A stretch of 64,000 nt of DNA, from assembly GCA_029747015.1 (NCBI GenBank), contig JAKOGI010000125.1, positions 2,501 through 66,500 on the forward strand, given 5' to 3'. Position numbers and translations under genes: made by a program. Positions 12,300 through 25,165 of the stretch are shown here, in pieces. The DNA comes from Carnegiea gigantea (Eukaryota > Streptophyta > Magnoliopsida > Caryophyllales > Cactaceae). Numbering within the stretch: the stretch's first letter is position 1; the number at the start of each line of letters is the position of its first letter. The notes beneath the pieces were generated by a model. The model was not told the DNA's origin and searched no databases. It was given only the letters and a program-made list of their open reading frames with translations.

Positions 12300-13924
12300 A
12301 ATTATCCAGCTGGGCAACTTGTTGTTTATAACGACCCCTTCTAAATCAATCTATCGTTCTATATAACTGATGGGAGTTACAAATAACACAATGATTTTAT
12401 ATAAGATTACGTACAACTTCATATTATTTAAGCAAAAAGTTTTTTTATTAATCTAATACGTGATATATTAATTTTTAAATGTAATCGGGACAAAAGATTT
12501 ACATTTTGGCCAACTGTCAGCTATTTGTATTAGCTATTATCTATTAGTTGTTTTAAATACTTATTTATATTAGCTGTTTGAATTAGTTATTTTCAGAAAA
12601 GTGCTTGATAAAACTAGTTGTTTCTAAAAAATATGTTGGTAAAATTTTATTTATGCCCTTATTTATAAATTACTTTTTAATGACATGTGATGTAATTTTT
12701 TCAAACTTGTAAATAATTATGTCATTTCTACAAAAAGTTATTACCGAAAAGTTAAGAAGAATAGCTTTTTCAAAAGAATTGTTTTGAAATCAAACAGTTA
12801 TTACAAATAGCTATTTACCAAATACTTTTTAACTGTTTGAGTTGGTCAAAACAGCTAAAATCCTCAAAAGCAGTTATTTTCACCCAAACAGTTGTTGTCA
12901 CAAACAGCCCCTTAGTTTTTTGTAATCAATTTTCAACTAGAGGTGGCAATTCATGTTCAAAAAAAAGTGAAATCGAACAAATTGAATTATGTCTAAAATT
13001 TAGATAGAATATATTATAAGATATTTAATTTTTTTCGAGTCAAACAAATTAGAAAAATCTAAATTTAGATAAAACATAAGTTCATACAATAAAAATAGAA
13101 AAAATCTAATTTCTAAAATTTTAACAAAAAACTTATAGACAAATCGATTTTTAAGTCACACAAATTTTTTAGTGCCTGTTTTTTCATTTATAAAAAAGTA
13201 GTGTACTTTTTTTTTTTTTTTGGGTTTCGGGTTTCAAATAGTGTACTATAGTGGGTCTCTTAGATTCGATCTCTTTATTTGTACAAGTGATTAAATGAGT
13301 AAGATTGTCTATATTTGAATCTTCCAAAATTCGTAAAAATAGGATCTATATTAAGAGGAGTTGTATTATAGGGATCTACACCTTCTACATTATCCTATAA
13401 TCCAACTTTTTCTCTCCATTATACATCAAATGGATCACGAACTTGGATTATCAAATAAAATATTGCTCATAGACCTGCATTTAGATATATTTAATTAGTT
13501 TTAGCATTTTAAGACGATAACGTGACACATGATAGATACTGTATTTTAATATCTGTATATACTCGAACAAAATTCGAAGTACCCGAAATACCCGATGGGT
13601 TTAGATATAGGGTAGATTTTGAAAACCTCATGAATTTAAGTGTGGATATGGGAATGATTTTTAAAAATGGGTATGAGTACAGGTATACCTCGACCTACCC
13701 CGTAACTATCCCACACCCATCCGTACTCTATACGGTGCACGTTTCGTCCGGCTGCAGGTTCTCTAGGCACAACTTCCCTTTTTTATTTTTTTTTTTGGGT
13801 ACAAGCAACTTGTGCATTATTTTTTTACAAGGAGATAAAAACCATCTAAGTCCTCCCTTAGTCCTAAAGGATCATTCACAACAATCTCAGCACATTTCAC
13901 TTGAACGATCTATACACACATACA
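12300..13924. other. AT-rich intergenic DNA with possible hAT-like MITE
   Basis: No gene is recognised. The stretch of about 12520-12912 has many GTTATT/AGCTATTT words in both orientations and ends with CAAACAGCCCC, the reverse complement of a terminus seen in many plant hAT-type MITEs. The left end is not clear, so the element is tentative. The rest is AT-rich and featureless. Confidence 0.35.
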
Positions 13925-16151
13925 TCAATCCCATTTGCACTGAATCTTATGAGCATGCCTGAAATTGTACCTGAGAATCAAAACCCCATCCATTCTCCTC
14001 ACCAAGAAGCTCTCTACCAACACATAGCAACCAAACCTCCTCCACTCTCCATTATTCCCTCTTCTCCTACTCCTCACCTCCTCGATTCTCTCCACTCTCA
14101 CATCGACTTCTTGATTCTCCATCCATCCTCTTTCGATTTGAATCCCTCTCATGGCCTCAAAAACCACCAGGCTTAGCCCCAGTCTGACCCTTCTTCCAAG
14201 ATTCGCATTAGTACTGCTAGCATCAAGTCCTCCACCACCATCGTTGGATGCTATAAAGCATAGGAACCCTAAGACGGGGTTCACTTCTATTATAGGTTCC
14301 ATGCCATAAATCAGTGCCTCTTCTGTCTTCACCATCGTGTCAACCACGATGGCATCACCTTCACCTCCACCCTCATTTTCCTTCGAGAAGATCTCTTCCC
14401 AATATTGCTCAAGCGTTATCTCATAAAACAATGATTTCTTCATATGCCGCCACAACTTAGCCTCTTCCCTACATCAATCATGCATGAAGTTGGTTACAAA
14501 AAAGTATACACAATACAAACATGGTGCTTAGCTGGATGTAATGCAATGACGACATACAATAGATTAGTCTTATCGCATATCATGATTGCATAGCTTGTTG
14601 TATTCATGAATGTTGATTGGAGCTTCCTTATTACAATAATTTCATGCAATTAAAACATGACAATTGAAACACTATTAAAAGTTTGTTTGCATTGCAAAGT
14701 TGATTACGTCCAACCAAAAAGCCATAAGAGTATTTAGGGAAAAGTTCACCTGATAAACACGAAAGGGGAATACCATCGCCCTATGACAACCGCGGCATGT
14801 TGATTCTGAGGTGGTAAAGGGAACGTAGGGGGTGGCGGAAGGGAGGCTTGGACAGTCTCATCAAGCCCTAATGCATCCTTAATTTGGCCTCGAATCCAAC
14901 GAGAGGCTCGAACCTCCCAACCTTTCTTTCTGAGGAACTTTGGAGGAATGCCATCATAAGCCACGGACTTGGCATAGAAGCCACCACCGTGGTAACGTCG
15001 GATCTCAAATTGTTGGTAGATGTCTCTATAATCAAGTGGCCTTGGCTTTAGATCATTCACATATTCTGCGCAACAGCATGCGAGCATGTCTGCCCTTTTT
15101 GAACTCGTACATGCTTTCCTACAAAATAAGCATATCAAAATAAGACCTTGTACCAATTTTTTTAAAAATTGAATTAGACTGGACCATAACAAAATGACAT
15201 AGGAAACTATCCCTTTTTTAAAAATAATAGAGTACGTAAAAAGTAGTCAAAAGCTTTTAAATTTTAACTTTGAAGAGAAATAACTCTATGTAACCTAAGG
15301 TAAGATTTCCTTATCTTATTTTCCCAAGCCTTTGTTCGGGCAAGATTTTGAGGTGCATATGATGAAAGGTTTCTGTGCCAATATTCATCTTAAAAGGGTC
15401 GAGTCATAGCAAAAAATAACTCTAGCATCATCAACCTAATATACTAGCCATCTTAGGTAAAATTGAATATTTCCTAGTTGTTCTGATCGATATACCATTA
15501 GTGTTTCAACTCTGATTTTCAAAGCTAGGCAGCAGCCCATCCCCTATAAAAAATATTCCCAATTCTCCTTTCGAGCTAGGCATCAACTCTTACAGCCAAC
15601 AATCCAAAAGCATAAGATGGCTTTTTGCACATGAATCAACATTTAAAATCATTCCAACCAGGATATTTTATTTAAATAAAGCATCATATCTCTATTATAT
15701 GAGATTCCCACCAAAAAAAAAAAAAAAAAAAGAGCATAAACACTTGACATAATAAGGGTATAAATTAAACAATTTAGACACGTACTGAAATCCAAGTAAG
15801 AGATCGATAAAAGAGAGACGAGCCTACATACCCTTTGTACTGGCCTTTAGCCCGGATGATGCAGTACCGATGAGCCGATAGAGGCTCTCCAACAACAGGA
15901 AGAAACCATACCTTAGTAACACTAGGCTTTTGGTACTCAGATGGATGCACAATCTTCAAAATCTTGTTTTGAGGAAAGGGTAAAGTCTTAATCCTCTTAT
16001 ACTCACACATACCCCAACAATATGAGTCTTGCTCCTCTGTTTCTTCATCAGTAATCACCAACACCCCGGTGTTTGGAGCATAATCCGGCGGCCTAATCGA
16101 AAGCGAGCTCGGATCTTTTCTGTATAGTGAAAGCCCTCTTGTTACATACAT
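13925..16151 (-). CDS. DUF1262 family protein
   Basis: A minus-strand gene of three exons: 16151-15832, 15118-14750 and 14468-13925. The junctions are GT-AG and join in frame into 410 codons plus stop, close to the usual size of this plant-specific family. The start MYVTRGLSLYRKDPSSLSI is the characteristic DUF1262 N-terminus. Other family-like stretches are DSYCWGMCEYKRIKTLPFPQ (residues about 41-60), RYCIIRAKGQYKGK across the first junction, RRYHGGGFYAKSVAYDGIPP in exon 2, and EEAKLWRHMKKSLFYEITLE at the start of exon 3. No signal peptide or membrane segment is evident. The function of the family is unknown; some members elsewhere are reported as stress- or defence-responsive, which nothing here tests. 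The ATG is the first in frame, about 70 bp downstream of a TATA box. Confidence 0.88.
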
Positions 16152-16214
16152 CTCACAATCAAAATTCTGATGTGTTAATAATCTAAGTTGACAATAATTT
16201 CTATGTGGGATTTG

Positions 16215-16222
16215 TATATATA
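16215..16222 (-). promoter_or_regulatory. TATA box of the DUF1262 gene
   Basis: TATATATA lies 64-71 bp upstream of the ATG at 16151 on the minus strand. Position and sequence fit a core promoter with a short leader. Another AT-rich candidate (ATATAAAG) lies near 16430. Confidence 0.5.
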
Positions 16223-17589
16223 GATGAAGAACGTTGAATGTCTTATGATATATTTGTGTGTAACTTTTGAGTAATTGAGTGAGTGGTACTGCTTTATTGT
16301 AGAGTGTGATGAAACTTTAGCAAAATTTTAAGTGGTATGAATTATTGTGAGAGAGAGAAGTTTCTGGGTGAGTAAAGGATGATTGATTCCTTATGAGTGA
16401 AGATAAAAAGTGGGGTATGCATGTATGCTTTATATTCATAGCACAAAAGGCGGCACCAAGTAACATAATCTGAAGCCATATCTTACCCACCAAAAGGAGA
16501 CTAGAATTTTTAAAAATTCATTTTCATGGACTCATTTGTCCACTCATATACCCTTTTTTTTTAAAAAAAAAAAAGGAATAGAGCTCATGAAAAAGGTGGA
16601 GAAATACTAAATTCATTGAGAGGGAAGCAGAGAAAACTAAAGCACAAGGGTCCTCAGTCCGATAAACAAATCAAATACAGAATGTCACACACACATGACT
16701 TTATTTAGAGTCCAGAAAAGTCTGATCCGATACAATAAGACGATACGGACTCGATCCGAAGTTACTGAGAAAAACATAAATCCAATTCAAATTGAAACGA
16801 TTTCGACCCAAAGCAGATGCGATTTAACCGTTTGGCGTAAAAACGTGTTATTTTTCAAATTTAGGCAAATTTAAGCTATTTTCAAAGTCGACATAAAATT
16901 GACCTGTTTATTAAATGGGGTTAATCGAATCTGACCAGTTCCCCAACTCTAATATTATCTCTATGTATTTTTGTAAAGGCTAGTTTTGAGTCATTAATCG
17001 TTGTATTAATTATCCACAAGACGATGAGAGTCCAAACAGAATGTGAGAATTTAATGTACTAGTATCTATTTAAACTGTCGACATTCTCACTAGGTGTGGC
17101 TATAGAATTATAATATTAGCATAATAAAATTTGAGTTTGATTTAAAACTAGTTCTAGTCAACAATCCAAAATTTTTTCATATGCATGTTTTTGTAGCGTT
17201 AACATGAGAAACATTGGGCTAGATACTTGACATGTGAGTTCGATCGTAACGCCTTGATTTATTAGCAATTCATATATATGATTGGAAAATTTTGAAAACT
17301 ATATTTTGAGACGAAATTCAATCAATCTGCCCAAAAACAACTTGGTAAAATATGATTTATAGAATATATGCAAAGTTTGCTAGGAGTACAAACTATATTA
17401 ACTCTTTGTAAAAACTAAAAAGCATGGAGGAGAAAATCTCAATTAAAAAATAAAAAAATAAAAAAAGCCTAAGCAACACGAAAAGAAGCTAGCTTACAAA
17501 TGGCTGCTTCATTTAATTAATTATTATAGTTAATGACTATAAAAGAAATTAATGGAAGCCATGGCTAGAAGCTTGTAATTTGCCCTGCT
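16223..17589. other. Intergenic region between DUF1262 gene and KIN2-like copy 1
   Basis: It contains the upstream region of the DUF1262 gene and AT-rich DNA up to the 3' end of the first KIN2-like gene. A mixed poly-T/poly-A run lies at 16554-16575. I see no gene, RNA or complete mobile element. Confidence 0.5.
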
Positions 17590-18713
17590 TCACTTGTTCA
17601 TTCCCAAGGCACCCTTGGCTGCCTCCATTGCATTCTCTGCCTTGGCCTGCATTTGTGTCCCAGCCTACAATCACACGATCGAGATCAGCATTATATAGAT
17701 CAGATATAATGATCTTGTTCATTTCATCTTTAATTAACTTTGGATTAACAAGGCAACTCGGACCATTTTTTATTTCAGATTGGGTTATTTTCGGTTTGGA
17801 TTGATCGATTTCGGATTGTTGATGTTTGGTCCAGTAAACCTATCTTATGAAGAAAATTAACTTCGGTGGAAAATATTAGGGTCAAATTCGGTTCTATTTG
17901 GGTCATTTTGGGTTAATAGTTGATCATATGATTAATTACTATTGGATGCTTGAAAAGAAAACTAACATCTTGCATTGATTCCTTGGCAGATTGAGCCATG
18001 CTGCTAGCCTTGTCTGTCATGCCGCTTGCCTTCTCCTGTTAAAAAAAAAAATTAAAAAAAATGAAATAGAACCCTCATAAAATTAGCTACCTATATTCAT
18101 AATTTTTAATTCTACACAAAAATGTGACATAAAAATCGATCAATTAATTTCAGATACCAAATTCATAGACTCTTGTTTCACTCAAGCACGATATAAATGT
18201 AGATGTGATGTAACGACCTTATATTTACATATAGAAATTATTGTCTTTTATGATACATCTTAAATTATAAATTTTAACTGCCTCATATCATAAAAATTAA
18301 ACAAAAGTTTTTTTTTTTTTTGGGTGTTTTTCTTAAAAGAGGTGCAAAGGTCAACGTATAAGAGGAATTTTAACTCTTTTTTTTTTGGATCTTAGATCCT
18401 CCATTTCACTAAAGCCGAGCTACTGTTGGTCCAATAAAAGGTAAAGCTCCCCTTTACAGATTTTCTCATTTACAAGACTCAAATCCTAGACGTTATTTTA
18501 GGAAAACAAGTGTCAAACCACTTGAATCAATCTGTATTGGTTAGAATTTTAACTCAAATATCAGACAATAAATTTTAAAAATTTAACCAGTTGAACTAAG
18601 AGACACCCACTTCTAAAAACATAAGTGAATAAGAGTCTAAAAATATTTACCTGAGCTTGGCCCTTGGCCTCACCAGCGCTCTGGCTGAAATTCTGTCTAG
18701 CTGAGTTGTCCAT
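17590..18713 (-). CDS. KIN2-like / LEA-like stress protein, tandem copy 1
   Basis: A minus-strand gene with three exons: 18713-18651 (21 codons), 18035-17967 (23 codons) and 17664-17590 (24 codons plus stop). Both introns are phase 0 and GT-AG. The 68-residue product is small, hydrophilic and Ala/Gln/Lys-rich: MDNSARQNFS..., then EKASGMTDKASSMAQSAKES, and the family's C-terminal GMNK. This is the pattern of the KIN2/cor6.6-like 'stress-induced protein' group, related to LEA proteins. The helical part is thought to protect membranes or proteins during dehydration and cold. The family function is inferred; no domain with catalysis exists. By eye, 47 of 68 residues match copy 2. Intron 1 (18036-18650) contains a SINE. 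A TATAAAT motif lies about 100 bp upstream. Confidence 0.85.
18377..18543 (-). mobile_element. tRNA-type SINE in intron 1 of KIN2-like copy 1
   Basis: Read on the minus strand, the element begins with a GATTCAAGTGGTTTGACA segment resembling an A box, then a GGATTTGAGTC segment resembling a B box. It ends in an A run (plus-strand T run at 18377-18386). It is flanked by a perfect 12-bp direct repeat, GAATTTTAACTC, at 18365-18376 and 18544-18555, the target-site duplication expected of a SINE. Related copies lie at 28282-28446 and about 48250-48415, all in the same orientation. Confidence 0.75.
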
Positions 18714-18810
18714 TTGACCTAATAATTAGATGAAGTTTTGCTGTTTAGATTTTAGAAATTGAAGTATTTGGATGATGATGATGATGAAAATGAGATGAAT
18801 GAAAGGGGCA

Positions 18811-18817
18811 ATTTATA
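18811..18817 (-). promoter_or_regulatory. TATA box of KIN2-like copy 1
   Basis: TATAAAT on the minus strand, 98-104 bp upstream of the ATG at 18713. Copy 3 has the same word about 120 bp upstream, and copy 2 has CATAAAT at the matching place. Confidence 0.5.
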
Positions 18818-19087
18818 GTTTAAGCAATGGATTAATTAAAGGACATGTGTGTGGACTATAATCAGCTCTTCATTCACGGATGCTAATTAATTAATCGTTC
18901 AAATGAGAGGGTTTGTTTGACAAAATCTTCTTGAGTTCACCTTCAAACTCGCGTGGGTGATAAGATTTTGGAACCAGTCTCCATCTCTGTTAATTAAGTT
19001 TAATCTTAGCAGTTATGATGTACTCAAATAATGCTTAAAAAATAGCATCTTTTTTCGTTATTTTTTGGGTAAGTAGTAAGATGATTG

Positions 19088-19335
19088 TGTGAGACCGTCT
19101 GACATAAGCCATATTGTGAGACAAATGTTTTATAGTCACTATTAATAATTAATTGAGGTGGCTAATAGTTCATCTAGGATTGACTGTTATTATAGTTACA
19201 CCTGAATAAGCTATTAGTCACCCTTAAGTTAAAAAGTCACTCCAAAATATATTATTATTCATTGCAAAATTTCAAAAAAGTCGCACCTGAAAGAGTTCGT
19301 CTGACAATATGTTTTATGTGAGACGGTCTTATCTA
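19088..19335. mobile_element. MITE with GTGAGACCGTCT ends
   Basis: The left end has GTGTGAGACCGTCTGACATA and the right end has ATGTGAGACGGTCTTAT. The two are inverted copies around AGACCGTCTCACA. The interior is AT-rich and non-coding. A decayed relative of one end (GTATGAGACAGTCTTT) is visible near 29190. Confidence 0.55.
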
Positions 19336-20869
19336 AGAATTTATGTATGATTTATGTATACAAGCGCCCGTTTTCTCATTAAAAGAGTTCTTTGTTAAAA
19401 AAAAAGAAACATTTATAGCTTAAAAATATGGAACAATTTTAGCAATACTTAAAGATCCTCTGATATCTACAGTGTCAAAATTAATGGTCAGTTTTAAAAA
19501 TAAAGTATAGATTATTATTTTGGTTATATATAGATCAAGTCCTTTTAAGTACTGCTTTTAAACATTGAAAAGTTACCGTATCATTTTATATAGCAAGTAT
19601 CTATTTAACCAAATAAATCACAAATTAATATAAGTAGTTCCTCTGTCAACTTATTCACTAATAACTCCTATTCCATTCATAATATTGAGGGAAATGTGTA
19701 ATTAATACCTTGGCTAGCTGATTATTTATGGAGTTTATATGCCAAAAGAAATAGATCAGCAATTATAATTTAGGAGTAAGGCTGGGTTTAGTTCTAGTTG
19801 GTGATTTCATAATTTATTGATTAGACTGACTCGTATTTGTGATTTCGTAACTTTAGGGTTTATTGTACTCAGCTTTAGCCTATTGATTCGCTCGATTAGA
19901 AAATACGTGAACGTGTTCTCAGATTGAATTGATCTTAAACCTTATAAATTCGCTAAAGAAATAAGAGCAGTGGGCAAAACAGCATAACATTTAGGCATTA
20001 GATAACACACACAAAAAGCCACAAGTATTTATTCCGTATGCAATTTCAACCACTTCAATATGATGCGTGTTTGAAAGAATAGAAGACGGAGTGAAGTGCA
20101 TGTTAGCTAGGGTTTTTAACAGGCTTGCTATTAATCCTCAGGCAAATGATAGCTTTGGGGAAGGCCAAAATATGGATCGGGTGGACAGTGTCTGCAAGTT
20201 AGAGAAAATACTTTGTGCAATACCCAATTTTTCAGGTTGGATAAATTAAATTTGAGAAGTTTAAATTGCATTAAAATTGAGATTAAATACTGCAAATAAG
20301 AAGAGTCTTTTAGTCTGTATAAAAATACAAATAAAATATTAATAACTGTGGTTTTTCTAAAGTAAGGCAAATTCAATTAATTGAACAATTGGATGAAGAA
20401 ATATTGCTAACAAGCTCCAATAATCTTGAAAATAAGCAAAAAAGATTTGGAGAAAATTTTGAGTGGAGGGAGGGGGACTCGAAATGAGAAAATATGTGAC
20501 ACTTTTAATATGTGTGGAGGTTAAGGTGGATGGGGGCAATATGTATATCATACTCATGGAAGCACATACTCACATCAGAAATATATATTAATAAATTAAT
20601 ATATGATAAATACACATCTAAAAAATATATATATACATGAACAATAAGAGTATATACTCCTAGGAGCACATAAGAAATTGCCAGTGGGGGACGACGGAAT
20701 AGGACCTTAGAAATTCAATGGTGCAATACTAGATTTTATTTACCCAAATCACGATGAAGACCATGGGGAAAAAAATAATATACTCAACTATCTTTTTCGT
20801 TATTTGCATATTAGACAAAACTGACAAGCACTTTAGTTGCCTCCAAGTATATGCCCTTAGTTAATTACT

Positions 20870-21066
20870 AATGTGATGTTTAGTTGAATATAATATAACA
20901 CAATCAATCTTGTAATGCAATTATGATTATGTAGTAAATAGTAATTATAATTACAAGGTAATTGTTATTTCCAATACTTTCTTACAACCAAACAGGATCA
21001 TAGAAACGTAACTACAAACTTATTTACATTACGAAATTATTTACATTCAACCAAATACTACCTTAA
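20870..21066. mobile_element. MITE with TAGTATTTGGTTGAATG-type ends
   Basis: The left end reads TGTGATGTTTAGTTGAATATAAT. The right end is ATTTACATTCAACCAAATACTAC, an inverted imperfect match. The interior is AT-rich. A related segment in the opposite orientation lies at about 25020-25070. No coding capacity. Confidence 0.5.
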
Positions 21067-22056
21067 AAGTAGTCAACTGAGAGTTAATCCACATTTTAAC
21101 ACATAGGTGTGTATTCAAAGTTCACTAGAGACACCACAAGAGTTTTCTCACTTAATTATACCCATTTTTTTGGTACCTGCCTCATATCCATTTATCATAC
21201 CCAATGGTTTTAAGGTTGGTAAATTTTACTAGTTCTATATGGGTTCGAATTTTATTCTCATTTCCCCTAATGAAAGTCCAAAAAACCCAACACAAAGCAT
21301 AAATTACTGAGGCAAATTTCTTATGCAACCAAAGCACGTAGCCAATTTCTATGCTGTGGCCCAGGAGGGTGCTACTGCAAGGGATGTTAATTTGTGTTAT
21401 TTTTCCTCTGTTTATAACCCCAATTATTTGGGTTTTATTAACCATTGGGGTTATACTACTACACTATAAATAAGGCCAAGCTTCCATTTCAACATTGATT
21501 AGGTTAATTCAATCTTAAGTTTCTAATATAATTCCCTAAAATTTTACTGACCAGTTGTGCTTGACAGTGTGTTTTTAGTACAATTTCTCTTTTTGAACTT
21601 AAGAAATCTAATGAAATTTCAAATCTTGTGGTTTACATCGAAGAAAATTGAAGATATTGCTCAATTATAAATTTATAATCAAATAGTGCTTTTGGGAACA
21701 GATTAGTAATAGAATGATTGATTTTCAAATAGAAGATAAAGATTCGATACTCACTAATTAAGTTGTATCTGCACGTACAAGTTTATCCATTTTAAAAAAG
21801 TATTTATAATAAAATGAATTCAAATGGAAGGTAAAGGTTCCATACTCACTAATAGTTGCTCTTTCTTTTTCTTTTTTTTTTTTTTAAAAAAGAATACAAA
21901 CTATTTGAATTGAAGAAAAACTCCCCACTTAATTAAAAGGGGGACCAAAGCCTTAAAAATAATTCCAAGAGAAGCTAGCAAGCTTAATGAAATTATTTTT
22001 ATTATTATAATCACTATATTAATCAATTAAAACTAAAAAAACCAATTTAATTTGCT

Positions 22057-22958
22057 TCACTTGTTCATCCCAATAGCATCCTTGGCTGCATCCATGGTAC
22101 TGCGAGCCTTTTGCTGCATTTGCCCTCCAGCCTGCAGTATAATTCATGCAAGCCTTACATTAGCATTATGGGGAATGTTCAATTTTGATTTACAATTTTT
22201 GGATATACTTTATAGTATAATTCTTTGGCCTATTGCAATTTTTTCCCCCATACAAATTAGATTGATCTCAGCTGTAAATTAAATTTTAAAATTCCATTGA
22301 AAATTTTAGATTTTGTAATTATAAATCTAAGACATGTGACGATAAGTTTCAATGTTGTCGTATAAAACATATTTTTATAGACAAATGTAAGATCACAAAA
22401 TAACAAACGCGATCATTTGAATTAGCATACTTTGATACCATATTCTCAAAATCATGTATAAGTTGTAGGAAAAAAAAATTGTGAAAAACAATGTTAAATG
22501 TCAAAATGCATAAATAAACATAACTAAATGCTATTACAGAAGATTGAGAATTAGTAAATGGACCTCTTGCAACGATTCCTTGGTAGAATTAGCAGCATTG
22601 CTAGCCATGTTTGACATGTTACTAATTTTCTCCTGCAATCAGAGCACCCATAAAAATTAGAATCAGTCGTCTCTCCTAGCTCAGACGTAGAGCTATTAGA
22701 CGAGGCCTGATATAGAGTGTGGGCAAACTCTATAATGAATATACTTCTTGAAAAAAATCAACTTATATATGTATATTCAATCTATCTCAAAATAAAATAA
22801 GATAAATATTTTTTTTATATAAGGAAAAATTTAAATACAAATAAAAGCATGAGAACTTTTTTTTGGGGGGGGGGGGTGGTGTTCAGAATATGCACCTGGG
22901 TTTGGCCCTTAGCCTCACCAGCACTCTGGCTAAGGTTCTGTCTGGCCGAGTTATCCAT
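22057..22958 (-). CDS. KIN2-like / LEA-like stress protein, tandem copy 2
   Basis: The same three-exon design as its neighbours: 22958-22896 (21 codons), 22632-22564 (23 codons) and 22131-22057 (24 codons plus stop), with phase 0 GT-AG introns. The 68-residue product begins MDNSARQNLSQSAGEAKG, has EKISNMSNMASNAANSTKES in the middle and ends DAIGMNK. By eye it matches copy 3 at 58 of 68 positions and copy 1 at 47, so copies 2 and 3 are the younger pair. The exon 2 motif DKAS of copy 1 is NMAS here. Intron 1 carries a T7-G12 run at about 22858-22877. Role as for copy 1: probable small protective stress protein of the KIN2/cor6.6-like group. Confidence 0.85.
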
Positions 22959-24008
22959 CACTTATATATTGTCTTTGTTATTGCACTCTTAAAATTCTTT
23001 TTCTCTTCTGTTGTTTGAAGTTGTTAAAGCTACTGTTTGGATGATGGAACTTAAAGGCGAAGAAGGTATTTATGCTTTAAGAAAACCCTAATTGTCAGAC
23101 AAATGTATGGCAATGAAATGAGATCTTAATGTGTGGACGTCAAGAAGTGTTTGAATTTGATTTTCAATGATACCAAATCAAAGTCAAAACTAAAAATAGG
23201 TAGCTTATAAGGTGGAAGAATTACATTATGTGTAACGATCATTATTATATCATGTTTAAGAATTCGAATTGTACCTTATGAAAAGTCACGATCAAGGACA
23301 ATTGCCCCAACAACGGCAATAATTTTGAATTTGACATTCTATCAAAAACAGTAATCTTATCTTACAAGGAAAATATAAATAACAATGACAACTGTTATTC
23401 TCAATATTGGTGCTGCTTTTACAAGGTTTGAAGAGCTCTAGATATAGACAATCATACCCCTTACAAGCATAAGTACCTTTGGCTGAATTTAAATCTTTTG
23501 AAACACAACATTCAAGAAGCCATGAATATTAATATCAAGCCACACTACATATTGAAATAAATAAATAAAGAATATAGAAATCAGGTGCAACACAATGAGA
23601 CTAATAATATAGGAAGCCAACTAAGATGGTGATTTTACCAAATATAAAAGTCTAACAACTTTCAAGCATACTGAGTCATGTCCTCTATAACTTTCGAGTA
23701 TCTCATATCTTATCTACTCACTTCATTTCAATTCATTTCTAATTACATTCCAAAAGGTCAATCCCTTCCCAAAGATCTCAGTTGGTGGAATTAATCAATT
23801 GCTCTGGATGGTCTTAGTTGCTTACATTTTGAAATTGAGTGGAGTGGGTGGGCAGAGGCCTAGGTGGGGTATCTTATTTGTGATCCATTGTGGTTTTATA
23901 TTTATGATTGTTATATTCTGTAACCCCGAATCTAGCCTACTGGCTTATTAATAATCGAATCCCTTCACACATCTATACAAGTGCATTTATATCCGTCCTA
24001 TTGATATA
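22959..24008. other. Upstream region of KIN2-like copy 2
   Basis: The stretch 23060-23140 is clearly related to the region upstream of copy 3 (27380-27460), including GACAAATGTATGG and CTTAATGTGTGGA. This marks the duplicated proximal promoter. The remaining DNA to 24008 shows no gene. Confidence 0.5.
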
Positions 24009-24458
24009 TGTTAAATTTTTATATCAATTGGGCAATCAAACAACAGTCATGTATATAAACTCAAATGAGGTTCCATCCTAAAACCAATTGACAATAGGTA
24101 GAGTAACTCACAAGCTTATATATACTCAAGCCCTTTAATTTTTTCAATATGGGACAATATTCACTTTCATACTTCAACACGTCCCCTCACGTGCAGGTTA
24201 CTAACAAGGCCCAACACGTGTACAATTTTAATCAAACGAGGACGATGACAACTCAAGATCAAGCAGTCTAGCTCTGATACCATGTTAAATTTTTATATCA
24301 ATTAAGCAATCAACAAAAAGTCATGCATATTATAAACTCAAATGAGGTTCCATCCCAAAAATAATTGGCAATGGATGGAGTAACTCACAAGTTTATATAC
24401 ATGCTCAAACCCTTTAATTTTTTCAATGTGAAATAATATCCACTTTCATACTTCAATA
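24009..24458 (-). mobile_element. Complete TRIM retroelement
   Basis: Two direct repeats of about 171-176 bp (24009-24179 and 24283-24458) start with TGTTAAATTTTTATATCAAT; the left one ends in CAACA. Between them are only about 103 bp. On the minus strand, directly inside one repeat, is TGGTATCAGAGC, the primer-binding site complementary to initiator Met tRNA. Next to the other repeat is GCACGTGAGGGGACG, a polypurine tract. This is the layout of a terminal-repeat retrotransposon in miniature, orientated on the minus strand, with no genes. Imperfect 5-bp flanks ATATA and ATAAA could be the target duplication. Confidence 0.85.
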
Positions 24459-25160
24459 ATAAAATGGTCAAATTATTTGAGTCTTACCTTCCTCATTGAT
24501 GCATTTATATCGTGGTATAGTATAAGAATTAACATGAAAAATGATATAATAGGTCTATCTCTAAGTCTTGATGTAGCCAAAACATAGAATAGTGATGCAA
24601 TTGTAACAATTATGAATAATTCGATAAGTAAGCATACCATATATTAAGGAAAAAAGATAAAGAGGGATGTAATCACTAATCACAATTGTCTGCTGAATCT
24701 GCATGTAATTGTAATTACATAGGTGAAGATTATTCTGATTATAATGCAATTTTAATTAGTTGTTCTCACTGCGTTGAGTAAGGGTAACCCTTGAATCATC
24801 TCAAATGCAATATAGGACAATTCAATAATTGTATCCATTCTTTACCACCTTTCCTATGCTAGCAGAAGGAAAAGCTCCCGCTCTGCTCTCCTAGCAATTG
24901 CGATGGTGCACCAAAAAAACGCCACTAGTAAATGCTGATACGTCAATATCTTGGTTGGTTGTTAAAGAGTATTATAAATACAACTACCTGATATTTTCGA
25001 TTACCTTCATCTATGTAAAAATAATTACATTATAAAGTTGATTGTATTATATTATATTCAACTAAAGATTAGCTGCTATTAATAGCTTCCAATTCAGACC
25101 CACACAAGTAACTAAAAGGGCCCCCTACTAAAACATCATCAGAATAGTGAACAGACATAA
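24459..25160. other. AT-rich intergenic DNA
   Basis: No gene is recognised. A minus-strand frame at 24561-24749 lacks any similarity I know. Around 25020-25070 a segment matches one end of the MITE at 20870-21066 in inverted orientation. Confidence 0.4.
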
Positions 25161-25165
25161 AAGAG

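Larger units (their letters stand above)
18818..22056. other. Intergenic region between KIN2-like copies 1 and 2
   Basis: It holds the upstream region of copy 1, two MITE candidates (19088-19335 and 20870-21066) and AT-rich DNA. A 60-codon frame at 20067-20249 is not recognised. A TATA-like ACTATAAATAAGG sits near 21460, but no gene was found next to it. Confidence 0.45.

Noticed and set aside
13522..13962. 146-codon plus-strand frame overlapping the end of the DUF1262 gene
   Set aside because: It is antisense to a well-supported exon, does not start with a convincing context, and has no recognised domain.
20067..20249. 60-codon plus-strand frame
   Set aside because: Short, unsupported by splice sites or a recognisable domain, in AT-rich DNA.
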